From assembly GCA_002746415.1 (NCBI GenBank), contig NVXD01000004.1:144233-208232 (forward strand): a stretch of DNA of 64,000 nucleotides, written 5' to 3'. Origin of the DNA: Flavobacteriaceae bacterium. Lineage in GTDB: Bacteria > Bacteroidota > Bacteroidia > Flavobacteriales > Flavobacteriaceae. A program made the position numbers and the translations under genes. Positions 8,960 to 18,189 of the stretch are shown in pieces (the stretch's first letter is position 1; each line of letters begins with the position of its first letter). The notes below the pieces were generated by a model. It searched no databases and was not told the origin of the DNA. It saw only the letters and a program-made list of their open reading frames with translations.

Positions 8960-10330
8960 CTATAACTCCAATTTACTCCCTAAGTTTTCATTTCGAGCCA
9001 TTACTAATGATATATGAGTGTTAAATTTAACACTATTACCTCCCGCATCAATTTGTTCTGAGCTATTATTAGTTGTATCAGGGTCCTGTATTGAAATAAA
9101 AAGATGCTTATAGTCTGGTGTAAATGTAATACCGGTTGGTTCTGACCCAAGAGGAGCTATCCCAAATAATTTGACTTTTGGATTATCTTGACTGTGCTCT
9201 TTTTCAACAACCCAGATATAATTTTCTCCACCATCCTGCAATACCCATAGGTTTCCATCATCATCAAAGGCCAAATTATCATTGCCCACTCCCCATGGGA
9301 CTGTTGTTTTTCCACCCACATGAGTAATTGTATAGTCCATATTTCCCACGTAGGTCTCCATAATTACATCAACACCAGTAATTGGGTCAGAATCTTGAAA
9401 ACGATAAATTTGTCCTTCTCCTTTTACCGCAAAATATATCATTCCATCAGGGCCAATCTCTACATCTTCTATTCCGTTAAATATAGTGGCTCCTACTGCT
9501 GCACTTTGATCAAGGGTAGTGTTTCTCTCTTCAATTGTTGTATTGTTTAATTGAATCCAACTACCAACACCCGCCTTGCTGCCAAAATAAACAAAGAGCT
9601 TACCTGAACTTAAATCTCTCTCATTATCCGCCACGAACTTATATAAATAACCAGGATTAGAATCTGCTCCTTGGTATGCAGTTCGAAGATTAGAGTGAAT
9701 TGTAATATTTTCATGGGCAAAATTACCTAGAGCCCATCTTTTATCTATGACTTTTTTTGTTACAGGGTCAATCTCAACAGCCCAGCCAAAATCATTATAT
9801 CCATCAGCATTATTATCAACTAACTGAATTCTTTCTTCACAAGATATAATAGTGTTCCATGGGGTTACAGTACCCGAGCAGTTATTTTTAGTTCCGCCCA
9901 CCCCTGAAAAATCTATGGCGGATGAGGCAGTAACTTCCCATAACTTTGAGTCAGCATTAAGAATAATATCCAAAACTGTAACTCCCCCTGGAGAAGCCTC
10001 AGAGCTAATACTTAAATATCCTAATGAACTACTGTCATTAATTGGAACAAAACCTGTAAAATCATTTCTTGCTGGAAGCATTCCTCCTTCAGTTAAGGCA
10101 TCACCTGTTTCAATTATTTTTTGAAACCTATGAGATGAAGGGAATATAAAATGACTGCTTTGTGATACAGGAACAACCGAAACAAATTCGCCAATGCTTA
10201 GAATGGGTGGTCCAGTTAGTATACGTCCCCTAGGTGGTCTGTTTAAGAAATCTCCTCTTGCAAAGTCATCATTAACACAAGATGATAATAACACTACTAT
10301 GACAAGCCAAATATTTTTTAAGAACTTCAT
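8960..10330 (-). CDS. DUF839/PhoX-like lipoprotein
   Basis: The 456-residue protein begins with a lipoprotein signal (lipobox LSSC, Cys18, then VNDD), so it is probably anchored in the outer membrane. The body resembles the DUF839/PhoX family of calcium-dependent phosphatases and phytase-like propellers: NNCSGTVTPWNTIISCEE near residue 155, a KRWALGNFAHE block near 203, and the C-terminal DNLAFDDDGNLWVLQDG and GSEPTGITFTPD blocks. The family folds as a beta-propeller and some members hydrolyse phosphate esters. A phosphatase function is possible but not demonstrated here. It sits within the polysaccharide operon, 57 bp after the kinase-like gene and 82 bp before a polymerase-like gene. This is odd for a PhoX-like protein and may suggest phosphate on the polymer. 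Confidence 0.8.
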   Translation of the reverse strand: MKFLKNIWLVIVVLLSSCVNDDFARGDFLNRPPRGRILTGPPILSIGEFVSVVPVSQSSHFIFPSSHRFQKIIETGDALTEGGMLPARNDFTGFVPINDSSSLGYLSISSEASPGGVTVLDIILNADSKLWEVTASSAIDFSGVGGTKNNCSGTVTPWNTIISCEERIQLVDNNADGYNDFGWAVEIDPVTKKVIDKRWALGNFAHENITIHSNLRTAYQGADSNPGYLYKFVADNERDLSSGKLFVYFGSKAGVGSWIQLNNTTIEERNTTLDQSAAVGATIFNGIEDVEIGPDGMIYFAVKGEGQIYRFQDSDPITGVDVIMETYVGNMDYTITHVGGKTTVPWGVGNDNLAFDDDGNLWVLQDGGENYIWVVEKEHSQDNPKVKLFGIAPLGSEPTGITFTPDYKHLFISIQDPDTTNNSSEQIDAGGNSVKFNTHISLVMARNENLGSKLEL

Positions 10331-10387
10331 TTAATAAAATTTACAGTTGACTTAAATCTTTAACTATTATTTTATTCCCCATTAATG

Positions 10388-11167
10388 TTATTTTATTATT
10401 GTATAAGTGTTGGTATTGACTTTTTCTTTACATTCCTCAATAAGCGCAATAAGGATGTTCTTTTGTTCTTTTGACAGGCTATTTTGTTTATTCTTTTTTA
10501 GTTTCTTAAAAAGAATAAACAAAGAGTAATAATCATCCCATTTCAAGGGTTCTGGCTTATAGTTTACGCCTAAATCTATTAATTTAAGCATATTGCTATG
10601 GCTTTTTAAATTTATCTCTTTTATCTTTCCTTTTTCCGATTTCTCAATCATAAAAGAGAAATCGAAAATTTTAATATTTCCAGCTTCAAAAATAAAATTA
10701 TCTGCCTTTATATCTCTATGAACTAAAGAGGACAATGCAAGCTCATCTACAATCTTAATAAGCGTATGAAGTTGGTCTATGTTTTCTACCATCCAGTCTT
10801 CAGATAACACAGTGCCACCAGATTTTTTTAGCACCAAGGCTTTGTGATTCCCTTTTTTAATGTATTCCTTATACTCTATGACGTGGTTCTTTAAAAAATC
10901 ATTTTTAAGGAGTTTTTTATAGGCTCTATTTTCATTTTTTAGTATTCGAGGCAGGTTTGTAAGTTTAATAAATACCGGTGCATTCATTTTATCTATTGCT
11001 GTGAAAAGGAAAAGATTATGGTGCCATTTATGAATAATAAACGGTTTGGTTTTTTTATAACCATACTCATTAAAAAAGTCACGAATGAACTTTCCTTTCC
11101 TTAAATAGAATATTCTATTTTTTATAGCTCTTACTATATTACCTATGTAATATTTTAATAATAACAT
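10388..11167 (-). CDS. Small protein-kinase-fold phosphotransferase in polysaccharide locus
   Basis: The 259-residue protein carries a full set of kinase-fold catalytic motifs: a beta-3 lysine (Lys68 in VFIKLTN), an alpha-C glutamate (Glu79), the catalytic loop LVHRDIKADN (Asp152, Asn157), and a metal-binding Asp169 in FDFS in place of DFG. There is no signal peptide, so it should be cytoplasmic. The size and lack of a long C-lobe recall the lipopolysaccharide-kinase families (WaaP/InaA, RIO-like) that phosphorylate sugars rather than the eukaryotic protein kinases. It starts 3 bp after the stop of the 384-residue gene upstream, so the two are almost surely translated together. Sugar phosphorylation of the repeat unit is inferred from context; the substrate is unknown. 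Confidence 0.75.
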   Translation of the reverse strand: MLLLKYYIGNIVRAIKNRIFYLRKGKFIRDFFNEYGYKKTKPFIIHKWHHNLFLFTAIDKMNAPVFIKLTNLPRILKNENRAYKKLLKNDFLKNHVIEYKEYIKKGNHKALVLKKSGGTVLSEDWMVENIDQLHTLIKIVDELALSSLVHRDIKADNFIFEAGNIKIFDFSFMIEKSEKGKIKEINLKSHSNMLKLIDLGVNYKPEPLKWDDYYSLFILFKKLKKNKQNSLSKEQKNILIALIEECKEKVNTNTYTIIK

Positions 11168-11170
11168 GTT

Positions 11171-12325
11171 TTAAATTTTCACCCCCAGTTTTCTAAAAAC
11201 CTTTTTAATTAGTGTTTTAAATGCTCTTATATTTTCATGTTTAATGCGCTCAGGAGACAAAAGTATATCACCAAACTGTTCTACTACCCTGATGTTAAAA
11301 AAAACCGTTACATCTCTAGGCTCTACATAATCGTAGCCCTTGGACAGCATAAAACTGTTTAAATCATTCAATACCATAAAATCTAGGAATGATTTATTGT
11401 TATAATTTAAATTAACATTACTCGAAAAATCAATTAGCTTAATTATATAGTCTTCAATTAGTTTCTCTTTGTGAATAAACGCATGGTACATTAATGAATA
11501 AAAATGGTTTTCATTATTGGGAATATATAGGTTTTTATATTGAATCCGTGTATTTAATATTTGCTGTTCCCATTTATTATCATAATAATTATCCCCAACA
11601 AACCTAAAATCAAAGAACACTTTTTGACCATCTATCATTACCAAATGTTGTACCCTTCTTTTCTCTTTATAGGTTGGTTTGCCGTTAGAGATATCAGCGA
11701 GTAACCGTTTGTTATCTGTTAGCAGATCAATGTCTGGATGAAGGTTTTTTAATTCATCGTCTATATTAACAAAATTTCTTAATACAACATAGTTGGACAG
11801 TTCATTAAAGGCCTCAAAAATTTCTTCTAAAGAATTCCATCCCTCGGCTCCAATTAAATCCTTGCCGTATGCTCTTGTAATGGCGGTTTCTTTGGTATTA
11901 ACAAGAGTGTTATACTTGGCGCCATACAATAAATACATATTACTTCTTGCTTCTGTAACATTGTCCGAACCATGTATTTGGTGTCCCCCTCCGGTCCAAT
12001 TTCTATAAAGTTGTTTCGTGTCAAACATATTTACATTTACAACCTTTATGCCTTTTGACGTTTCCCTTAAATCATACTTAGGGTCGCCGTCTCTCACTAT
12101 AACACATAAGAATGTTCCTGTTCCACAATGCTTTTCTTTAGAGGAATTTTTTGGGAGATTCTCCCCATAAAACCTTGATAGGTTCTCTGAAAACTTCCCC
12201 TTTGACCATGTAGTATCTATACTTTCAAGGATTTCAAATTTTGTCTCAATGTCTGCAAGTATTTTATCACGGTGTTTTAGCCCTTTGCTCCAAATAATAA
12301 AAACATGTACTTCCTTTTCTTTCAT
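11171..12325 (-). CDS. Two-domain protein of unknown function (NDK-like N-terminus, NTase-like C-terminus?)
   Basis: I do not recognise a named family for this 384-residue cytoplasmic protein. The N-terminal 140 residues show a pattern like nucleoside diphosphate kinase: a first strand VHVFIIWSKG, a helix-strand pair, then HQIHGSDNVTEA at 115-126. In NDK the similar NxxHGSD motif holds the phosphorylated histidine, here His118. The first-strand KPDG of NDK is not conserved. Residues 170-290 contain YVVLRNF and a HPDIDLL block (Asp198, Asp200), suggesting the acidic pair of a nucleotidyltransferase fold. It overlaps the flippase gene by 4 bp and is followed after 3 bp by the kinase-like gene. 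A role in attaching a phosphate or phosphate-linked group to the polysaccharide is inference. Confidence 0.55.
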   Translation of the reverse strand: MKEKEVHVFIIWSKGLKHRDKILADIETKFEILESIDTTWSKGKFSENLSRFYGENLPKNSSKEKHCGTGTFLCVIVRDGDPKYDLRETSKGIKVVNVNMFDTKQLYRNWTGGGHQIHGSDNVTEARSNMYLLYGAKYNTLVNTKETAITRAYGKDLIGAEGWNSLEEIFEAFNELSNYVVLRNFVNIDDELKNLHPDIDLLTDNKRLLADISNGKPTYKEKRRVQHLVMIDGQKVFFDFRFVGDNYYDNKWEQQILNTRIQYKNLYIPNNENHFYSLMYHAFIHKEKLIEDYIIKLIDFSSNVNLNYNNKSFLDFMVLNDLNSFMLSKGYDYVEPRDVTVFFNIRVVEQFGDILLSPERIKHENIRAFKTLIKKVFRKLGVKI

Positions 12326-13755
12326 TTTCCGTCTGTTATCTTTAATGCCCTAAGGTCCTTTTCATTTATACTTTTTGTTAACCATAACATTACAATAAAA
12401 ATACTTGTATCCATAAAAATCATGAAAAGAAAATTCAAGTTTTCAAGAAAATTTAATTTATGTATATATGACAATACTCCTCCAGTAACCAAAATAACAA
12501 TTAAAGTGTAAATGTTTTGTTTGCGGTAGCCCACAAAATTGTGTTTAACTTTTAGAACAGCTATTTGAATGATATTAGAACACAACAATGCTATTAATAT
12601 AGAAATTGAAGCGCCTATGTTTCCATAATATTTAACGCCTAGAAACAATAGAATAGCTCCAATGACGAAAGAGATTGTTCTTATATATAATTGACTTTTA
12701 CTGTCTCCAAGCGCCAATAAATTTTGCCCTGTAAAGCCTAGCGACACATTGATCCATTGACCTAGAGCAAGTATTTTTAACACCAAAGCGCCTTCCGAAA
12801 ATTCATTGGAATACAACAATTTTAGAATGTCTTCAGTATAAAATAGAATAGCTCCAAAAAAAATAGACGCCATTATCATGGTCCATTTTGATGAAAAACT
12901 ACTGAGAAGTATTGCTTTATTCTGTTTTCCACTCTTCAAAAAATTACTCATAATGGGTAGATACAGAAAGACCAATATGGTTAATATCAAAGGCAGTAAA
13001 TTGCTAATATTAAATACTGCATAATACAGGCCCAGTTCATTATCAGAAACAAAAAAATTTAAAATGAATTTATCCAAATTAGCACTTAAAACTATTAAAA
13101 TAGAAACGCCATATAAAGGCCAAGTGTATTTAATGAACTTTTTAAAGTCTTTCGCCGTCAGGTCTTTTTTATTGAAAGTGGTCAAATACTTTTTTGATCC
13201 TAAAACATTCAAAACAAAAACTGAAAAAACATACAGCAAATAAATATAAGATACTTGCTTTAATTCAAAAGTATTTTCAAATTGAAAAAATACAACTAAG
13301 AACAAAAGGTATAGCGTAAACCCAAGAAAATCACTTATAAGAACTTTATTTTTTGGTTTTTCCAACCCGCTATATATGCTATTGTAAACAGTATTAATGC
13401 CAAAAAAGAATGTAGCTAATAAAAAGGGTATGTCAATATTAAAAAAAGAATTGAAACTAAAAATAATAACTATTCCTATTGCTGTTGCAATTGATATTAG
13501 AAAAAGAACTATTGAAAGCACTTTTTTTTTATTGACCAGTGATTTTTGAATAGCTATCTCCCTAATTACAGATGAATTAAAGCCTAAAGTGCCAAAAGTG
13601 CTCAACAACAAAACTGTCGTTATTCCGTACTTATATTGCCCAAAACTATCGACACCTAGTTGTAACGCTAAATATTTATCTATTAGCAGGGACAATATAA
13701 TTTTAAATATAGTGCCTATTGCTATTAATAAACTTCCCTTTACAGTTTTGTTCAC
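12322..13755 (-). CDS. wzx: Wzx-like polysaccharide flippase
   Basis: The 477-residue protein is polytopic with about 12-14 membrane helices. It starts with the typical short cytoplasmic MNKTVKGSLLIAIGT leader and has the FGQYKYGITTVLL region common to the polysaccharide-transporter branch of the MOP superfamily. Wzx flips the undecaprenyl-diphosphate-linked repeat unit from the cytoplasmic to the periplasmic side of the inner membrane, where polymerase and ligase act. Length matches the family. The gene overlaps the next one by 4 bp and follows rmlD by 56 bp. The symbol is functional rather than orthology-based, because Wzx proteins differ strongly between loci. Confidence 0.88.
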   Translation of the reverse strand: MNKTVKGSLLIAIGTIFKIILSLLIDKYLALQLGVDSFGQYKYGITTVLLLSTFGTLGFNSSVIREIAIQKSLVNKKKVLSIVLFLISIATAIGIVIIFSFNSFFNIDIPFLLATFFFGINTVYNSIYSGLEKPKNKVLISDFLGFTLYLLFLVVFFQFENTFELKQVSYIYLLYVFSVFVLNVLGSKKYLTTFNKKDLTAKDFKKFIKYTWPLYGVSILIVLSANLDKFILNFFVSDNELGLYYAVFNISNLLPLILTILVFLYLPIMSNFLKSGKQNKAILLSSFSSKWTMIMASIFFGAILFYTEDILKLLYSNEFSEGALVLKILALGQWINVSLGFTGQNLLALGDSKSQLYIRTISFVIGAILLFLGVKYYGNIGASISILIALLCSNIIQIAVLKVKHNFVGYRKQNIYTLIVILVTGGVLSYIHKLNFLENLNFLFMIFMDTSIFIVMLWLTKSINEKDLRALKITDGK

Positions 13756-13811
13756 AAAAATAGTATTGCTCTTTTGCCTCTTATTTTAAGCTAAAATAAG
13801 GGTTAGATAAA

Positions 13812-14666
13812 TTATTTAATTGAAGACAGGCATTTGGAAAGGCTATCTCTCCAATATGGGATTTCAATATTAAAATTTTTCTTGATTTTTGATTTGTCCA
13901 TAACACTAAAAACTGGTCTTTCTGCAGGTGTTGGATAGACATCAGATTTTATAGGAAATAATTTGACATTTGTTTTACTTTCATCAAAAATGGCTTTAGC
14001 AAAATCATACCAACTTGCAACTCCTTCATTACTATAATGATACGTGCCATAAACTTGTATTTCTTCAGTAATGATTTTTATTATTGTTTGAGCAAGATCC
14101 CCTGCATATGTTGGCGTGCCTATCTGGTCGCAAACCACATTTAATTCTTCTTTTTCCTTACCAAGTCTCAACATTGTCTTCAAAAAATTGTGCGCATGTT
14201 CCGAATAAAGCCATGAAGTTCTAACAATAAAATACTTATCAGTAGCATCAGCTACCGCTAATTCTCCCATTAATTTTGTTTCTCCATAAACCCCTAATGG
14301 TTTTGCTGCATCATTTTCTGTATATAATTGGGGCTGTTTTCCATCAAACACAAAATCAGTAGATATCTGAATAATAACCGCATTATGCTTTTTACATGCC
14401 TCAGCTAAAAATTTAGCACCATCAACATTTACCCTTCCTGCAATAGTAGCGTCTGTTTCTGCCTTATCAACAGCTGTATAGGCTGCACAATTAACACAAT
14501 ACGATATATTGGTGTTTTCAAAATAAGCTTGTACAGCTTCTTCATTTGTAATATCTAATTCATCATAATCTATATAAATAAAATTATGTTCCTTTATATT
14601 TAAAGACAGGTCTTTAATGCATGTGGCCAATTGCCCTTTCCCCCCTGTTATTAAGACATTTTTCAT
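13812..14666 (-). CDS. rmlD: dTDP-4-dehydrorhamnose reductase
   Basis: This 284-residue short-chain dehydrogenase of the extended type performs the last step of dTDP-L-rhamnose synthesis, the NAD(P)H-dependent reduction of dTDP-4-keto-L-rhamnose. The nucleotide-binding motif ITGGKGQLAT is at residues 5-14, the NCAAYTAVDKAE block near 58-69, and the YGETKLMGE motif near 127-135 supplies the catalytic Tyr and Lys. The C-terminal RPVFSVMDKSK is typical of the family. Length is normal. Its start overlaps the rmlC stop by 4 bp, so translation is coupled, and the whole rml set is transcribed in the order B-A-C-D. Confidence 0.96.
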   Translation of the reverse strand: MKNVLITGGKGQLATCIKDLSLNIKEHNFIYIDYDELDITNEEAVQAYFENTNISYCVNCAAYTAVDKAETDATIAGRVNVDGAKFLAEACKKHNAVIIQISTDFVFDGKQPQLYTENDAAKPLGVYGETKLMGELAVADATDKYFIVRTSWLYSEHAHNFLKTMLRLGKEKEELNVVCDQIGTPTYAGDLAQTIIKIITEEIQVYGTYHYSNEGVASWYDFAKAIFDESKTNVKLFPIKSDVYPTPAERPVFSVMDKSKIKKNFNIEIPYWRDSLSKCLSSIK

Positions 14667-15208
14667 ACTCCAGTCAAATTAAATTCGGGTAAAATTGCAT
14701 CTTTTTCTGACACCAAAAGTTCATTAACTGGTAATTTCCAGTCTATATTTAAGGTTGCATCATTATAAATGACACCGCCCTCAGAAGCCTTATTATAATA
14801 ATTATCACATTTATAAAAAAATTCCGCAGTTTCAGTCAAAACCACAAAACCATGTCCAAAGCCTCTAGGAACAAAAAGTTGTTGTTTGTTCTCTTCACTC
14901 AATTCTACTGCAACATGTTCACCATAGGTGCTGGAGTCCTTTCTTAAATCCACGGCTACGTCCAGTACCGCTCCTTTTAACACCCTTACTAATTTGGCCT
15001 GTGCATGTTCTCCCGTCTGATAATGCAATCCTCGTAGAACCCCTTTTTGAGAAAAAGATTGGTTGTCCTGTACAAAGGAAACTTCTTGGCCAATAGCTTC
15101 ATTAAAACGCTGGGCGTTAAAACTTTCAAAAAAATACCCTCGATTATCCATAAAGACACTCGGCTCAATAATAAAACATCCTTTTAGTTTTGTTTCTTTA
15201 ACAATCAT
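14663..15208 (-). CDS. rmlC: dTDP-4-dehydrorhamnose 3,5-epimerase
   Basis: The 181-residue cupin-fold enzyme epimerises C3 and C5 of dTDP-4-keto-6-deoxyglucose. Diagnostic blocks are [10 protein letters not shown] near residue 21, VLRGLHYQ with the catalytic His near residue 63, [16 protein letters not shown] near 85-100, and VPRGFGHGF near 118. The length is close to the 180-185 usual for RmlC. Overlaps of 4 bp with both rmlA and rmlD show tight operon structure. The protein is cytoplasmic and active as a dimer in characterised relatives. Nothing unusual is seen. Confidence 0.97.
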   Translation of the reverse strand: MIVKETKLKGCFIIEPSVFMDNRGYFFESFNAQRFNEAIGQEVSFVQDNQSFSQKGVLRGLHYQTGEHAQAKLVRVLKGAVLDVAVDLRKDSSTYGEHVAVELSEENKQQLFVPRGFGHGFVVLTETAEFFYKCDNYYNKASEGGVIYNDATLNIDWKLPVNELLVSEKDAILPEFNLTGV

Positions 15209-16074
15209 TGACCCTTTTTTAATATTCCCAATAAATTTTTGCCATAACCACTTTTCATTAATGGTTCTGCAAGTTTTTTAAATTGCTCCTTACTAATAAA
15301 GCCCATTTCATATGCAGCAGCCTCTATAGCCCCAATTTTAAGCCCCTGTCTTTCCTCTATAACCTCTACGAATTGTGAAGCTTGCATTAAAGATTGAAAA
15401 GTCCCTGTATCTAGCCAAGCTGTTCCTCTATCCAAAATGCTGACACTTAATTTTTGTCTTTCAAGATATACCCTGTTCACATCAGTAATCTCTAGTTCTC
15501 CCCGAGAACTTGGCGGAATATTTTTTGCGATTTGCACAACTTCATTGTCATAAAAATATATTCCTGGTACTGCATAATTGGATTTGGGTTCTAACGGTTT
15601 TTCCTCGATGCTTACAGCTTTACCTTCTTCATTAAATTCAACTACACCATACCGTTCCGGGTCATGTACCCTATAGGCATATATAATACTTCCGTCTGGA
15701 TCATTGTTGGCTTGTAGTAATTTAGCCAGGCCAGATCCATAAAAAATGTTATCTCCCAAAATAAGAGCTACCTTATCTTTTCCTATAAACTCTTCTCCAA
15801 TAATAAATGCTTCCGCCAATCCGTTTGGTTCCTCTTGTACTGCATATTCAAAGCTGCAACCATATTTTTCGCCCGATCCCAGTAAATCTTTAAAAAGAGG
15901 CAAATCCTTTGGTGTTGAAATAATTAAAATTTCTTTTATTCCTGCATATATCAACGTTGACAGCGGATAATAAATCATTGGCTTATCATAAACAGGCATC
16001 AATTGCTTGCTTACCGATAGCGTTAAAGGATGTAATCGTGTTCCAGATCCTCCAGCTAAAATTATTCCTTTCAT
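15205..16074 (-). CDS. rmlA: Glucose-1-phosphate thymidylyltransferase
   Basis: The 289-residue enzyme makes dTDP-glucose from dTTP and glucose 1-phosphate, the first step of dTDP-rhamnose synthesis. The N-terminus shows the nucleotidyltransferase signature [13 protein letters not shown], then [17 protein letters not shown] and, near residue 110, the metal-binding [15 protein letters not shown] near residue 222 is also typical. Length equals the usual 286-293. It is 42 bp downstream of rmlB and overlaps rmlC by 4 bp. Family members are feedback-inhibited by dTDP-L-rhamnose, which is general knowledge rather than something visible here. Confidence 0.97.
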   Translation of the reverse strand: MKGIILAGGSGTRLHPLTLSVSKQLMPVYDKPMIYYPLSTLIYAGIKEILIISTPKDLPLFKDLLGSGEKYGCSFEYAVQEEPNGLAEAFIIGEEFIGKDKVALILGDNIFYGSGLAKLLQANNDPDGSIIYAYRVHDPERYGVVEFNEEGKAVSIEEKPLEPKSNYAVPGIYFYDNEVVQIAKNIPPSSRGELEITDVNRVYLERQKLSVSILDRGTAWLDTGTFQSLMQASQFVEVIEERQGLKIGAIEAAAYEMGFISKEQFKKLAEPLMKSGYGKNLLGILKKGQ

Positions 16075-16116
16075 TAATTATAAATGTTGGTTCAAATATT
16101 ACTATACATAGTCAAT

Positions 16117-17175
16117 TTATGTATACATTTTTTTGTAGTACTCTTGATAATTTCCAGAAGTAACATTGGATAACCACTCTTCATTCTGCAAATACCAATC
16201 TATTGTTTTTGCCAATCCTTCTTCAAAAGTAACAGAAGGTTTCCAACCTAGATTTTTATTTATTTTTGAAGCATCAATTGCATATCTCAAATCGTGTCCT
16301 GGCCTGTCTTTTACGTAGGTAATGAGTTTTTCTGAAGAGCCATTGACTCTATTTAGTTTAACATCCATTAGCTTGCATAAAAGTTTTACTAAATCAATGT
16401 TTTTCCATTCATTAAAACCACCTATATTATATGTTTCCGTATTTTTTCCTTCATGAAAAACTAGATCAATAGCAACGGCATGATCTTCAACGAATAGCCA
16501 ATCCCGAGTATAATTCCCATCTCCGTAGACTGGTAAAGATTTTTCTTGAATTATGTTATTAATAAATAAAGGTATTAATTTTTCAGGAAAATGGTTAGGC
16601 CCATAGTTGTTAGAGCAATTGCTAATAACATAGGGCAGTCCATAGGTTTCCCCGTAGGCTCTAACAAAGTGATCCGAGCTTGCTTTCGAAGCTGAATATG
16701 GGGAGTTTGGATCATAGGGCGTTTCTTCTGTAAATAAGCCTGTTTTTCCCAAAGAACCATACACCTCATCTGTACTTACGTGATAAAACCGTTTTTCCGA
16801 AAAATCGTTTTTCCAGTAATTTTTGGCGGCATTTAGGAGATTTACAGTTCCAATAATATTGGTCTTGACAAATGCCAAAGGATCAGTTATTGATCTGTCA
16901 ACATGTGACTCTGCTGCTAGATGTATTACTCCATCAAATTCGTACTTCTCAAAAAGATTATTAATAAATGATTCGTCCAGTATATTTCCTTTAATAAAGG
17001 TATAATTTGGATAATCTTGAATGCTCTTTAAGTTTTCTAAATTTCCTGCATAAGTAAGTGCATCTAGGTTAAATATGTTATAATTTGGATATTTTGTTAC
17101 TAGCCCCATAACAACATGAGATCCTATAAAACCGGCTCCTCCAGTAACTAAAATATTTAAAGATTTTTTATTCAT
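16117..17175 (-). CDS. rmlB: dTDP-glucose 4,6-dehydratase
   Basis: The 352-residue extended short-chain dehydrogenase converts dTDP-glucose to dTDP-4-keto-6-deoxyglucose using bound NAD. The Rossmann motif VTGGAGFIGSHV is at residues 10-21, the catalytic TDEVYG near 132-137 and the PYSASKASSDH block (Tyr/Lys) near 158-168; the SNCSNNYGPNHFPEKLIP block is diagnostic for RmlB. Length is as expected. It starts 2 bp after the Wzz-like gene and is first of the four rml genes, which together should supply L-rhamnose for the polysaccharide built by this locus. Confidence 0.97.
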   Translation of the reverse strand: MNKKSLNILVTGGAGFIGSHVVMGLVTKYPNYNIFNLDALTYAGNLENLKSIQDYPNYTFIKGNILDESFINNLFEKYEFDGVIHLAAESHVDRSITDPLAFVKTNIIGTVNLLNAAKNYWKNDFSEKRFYHVSTDEVYGSLGKTGLFTEETPYDPNSPYSASKASSDHFVRAYGETYGLPYVISNCSNNYGPNHFPEKLIPLFINNIIQEKSLPVYGDGNYTRDWLFVEDHAVAIDLVFHEGKNTETYNIGGFNEWKNIDLVKLLCKLMDVKLNRVNGSSEKLITYVKDRPGHDLRYAIDASKINKNLGWKPSVTFEEGLAKTIDWYLQNEEWLSNVTSGNYQEYYKKMYT

Positions 17176-17177
17176 GT

Positions 17178-18188
17178 TTAAACTAATTCTAAAGATTTTT
17201 TATTCAAAAATTTAATGAAAGACCAAACAAAAAATAAACCTATTAAAATAAATGGAATTAAAAATAACCCATGGTTAAAAAAGTTTTTTTCTATCTCTTG
17301 CGATAATCCAAAATTTAAAATTTGTATGGTATCTTGCTGATGTTTTATAGCCAATTTATTAGTGGCTGTACTTTGTATAAGTGTATTTTTAAGATTAAAA
17401 AGAGAGGGGATGTTTAAACCTTGCTCTCCACCCAACATTACCATGCCATCTCCTTCAGGTTGCTCAGATTTATTGCCAAGAGCTTTAGAATAGTTCTCAA
17501 TTAAAACATCTATTTGCTTCATCAAAACTATATTCTCAGCTATTCGTTCAGCAGAATTCTTTAAATAGATTTCTTTTAATTCATTAAAATGTAGATTTTC
17601 ATTAATATGACGCATAATCTTTATTGCAGCATCTTGCCCGAAATCAGCATTCTTATAATAAAAAGTAATTTTATGATTGACATAACTACTTGAAATAACT
17701 GCATTTTTAACAACCTGTTTAATGGAGTTGTCATCTTTAAGGTGATCCCCCAGGAATTCCAAATATTTTAGGTCCTCTCCTAAGTCTAATTTATCATCAA
17801 CCTCTTGAACTGGAGCTACCTCTATTTTGAATCCACGAACTGCATCCAAATCAATTCCCAAAGCATTATAAAAAGTCGTATCCTTTCCCTTAATTTTTGA
17901 TTGCAACTCCTTCACTACCCCATACAAATAATCCTTGCTCTCAAAATTAGGATTTACAATAACTTCTGTTTTTTTTAATCGTTCAATAATCTTACCCAAT
18001 CCATAACCAGCTCCTAAACCAATAATTCCAAGTATTAGGAGAACAACAAGGTTCTTTTTTAAATATAAAAACACTCTTAAAAACCCTGTAAATACTGTAT
18101 CAAAACCCCTTCCTATTAATTTAAAAAGTTGACCCAAATCTATTTCATCTGAAGGTTGCGGGGTACTTGGTTGAACTTGTTTTGCCAT
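17178..18188 (-). CDS. Wzz-like chain-length determinant protein
   Basis: The 336-residue protein has a cytoplasmic N-terminal tail, a membrane helix at about residues 48-66, a long periplasmic region with helical segments, and a second membrane helix at about 308-330. This two-helix layout is that of Wzz/polysaccharide co-polymerases, which set the chain length of Wzy-made polymers. The Pro/Gly-rich motif often seen before the second helix of enterobacterial Wzz is not evident, and the C-terminal tyrosine kinase domain of Wzc is absent. Bacteroidota proteins of this type are divergent. It lies 1 bp after the DUF6909 gene and 2 bp before rmlB, which supports the call. Confidence 0.75.
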   Translation of the reverse strand: MAKQVQPSTPQPSDEIDLGQLFKLIGRGFDTVFTGFLRVFLYLKKNLVVLLILGIIGLGAGYGLGKIIERLKKTEVIVNPNFESKDYLYGVVKELQSKIKGKDTTFYNALGIDLDAVRGFKIEVAPVQEVDDKLDLGEDLKYLEFLGDHLKDDNSIKQVVKNAVISSSYVNHKITFYYKNADFGQDAAIKIMRHINENLHFNELKEIYLKNSAERIAENIVLMKQIDVLIENYSKALGNKSEQPEGDGMVMLGGEQGLNIPSLFNLKNTLIQSTATNKLAIKHQQDTIQILNFGLSQEIEKNFFNHGLFLIPFILIGLFFVWSFIKFLNKKSLELV

Positions 18189-18189
18189 G

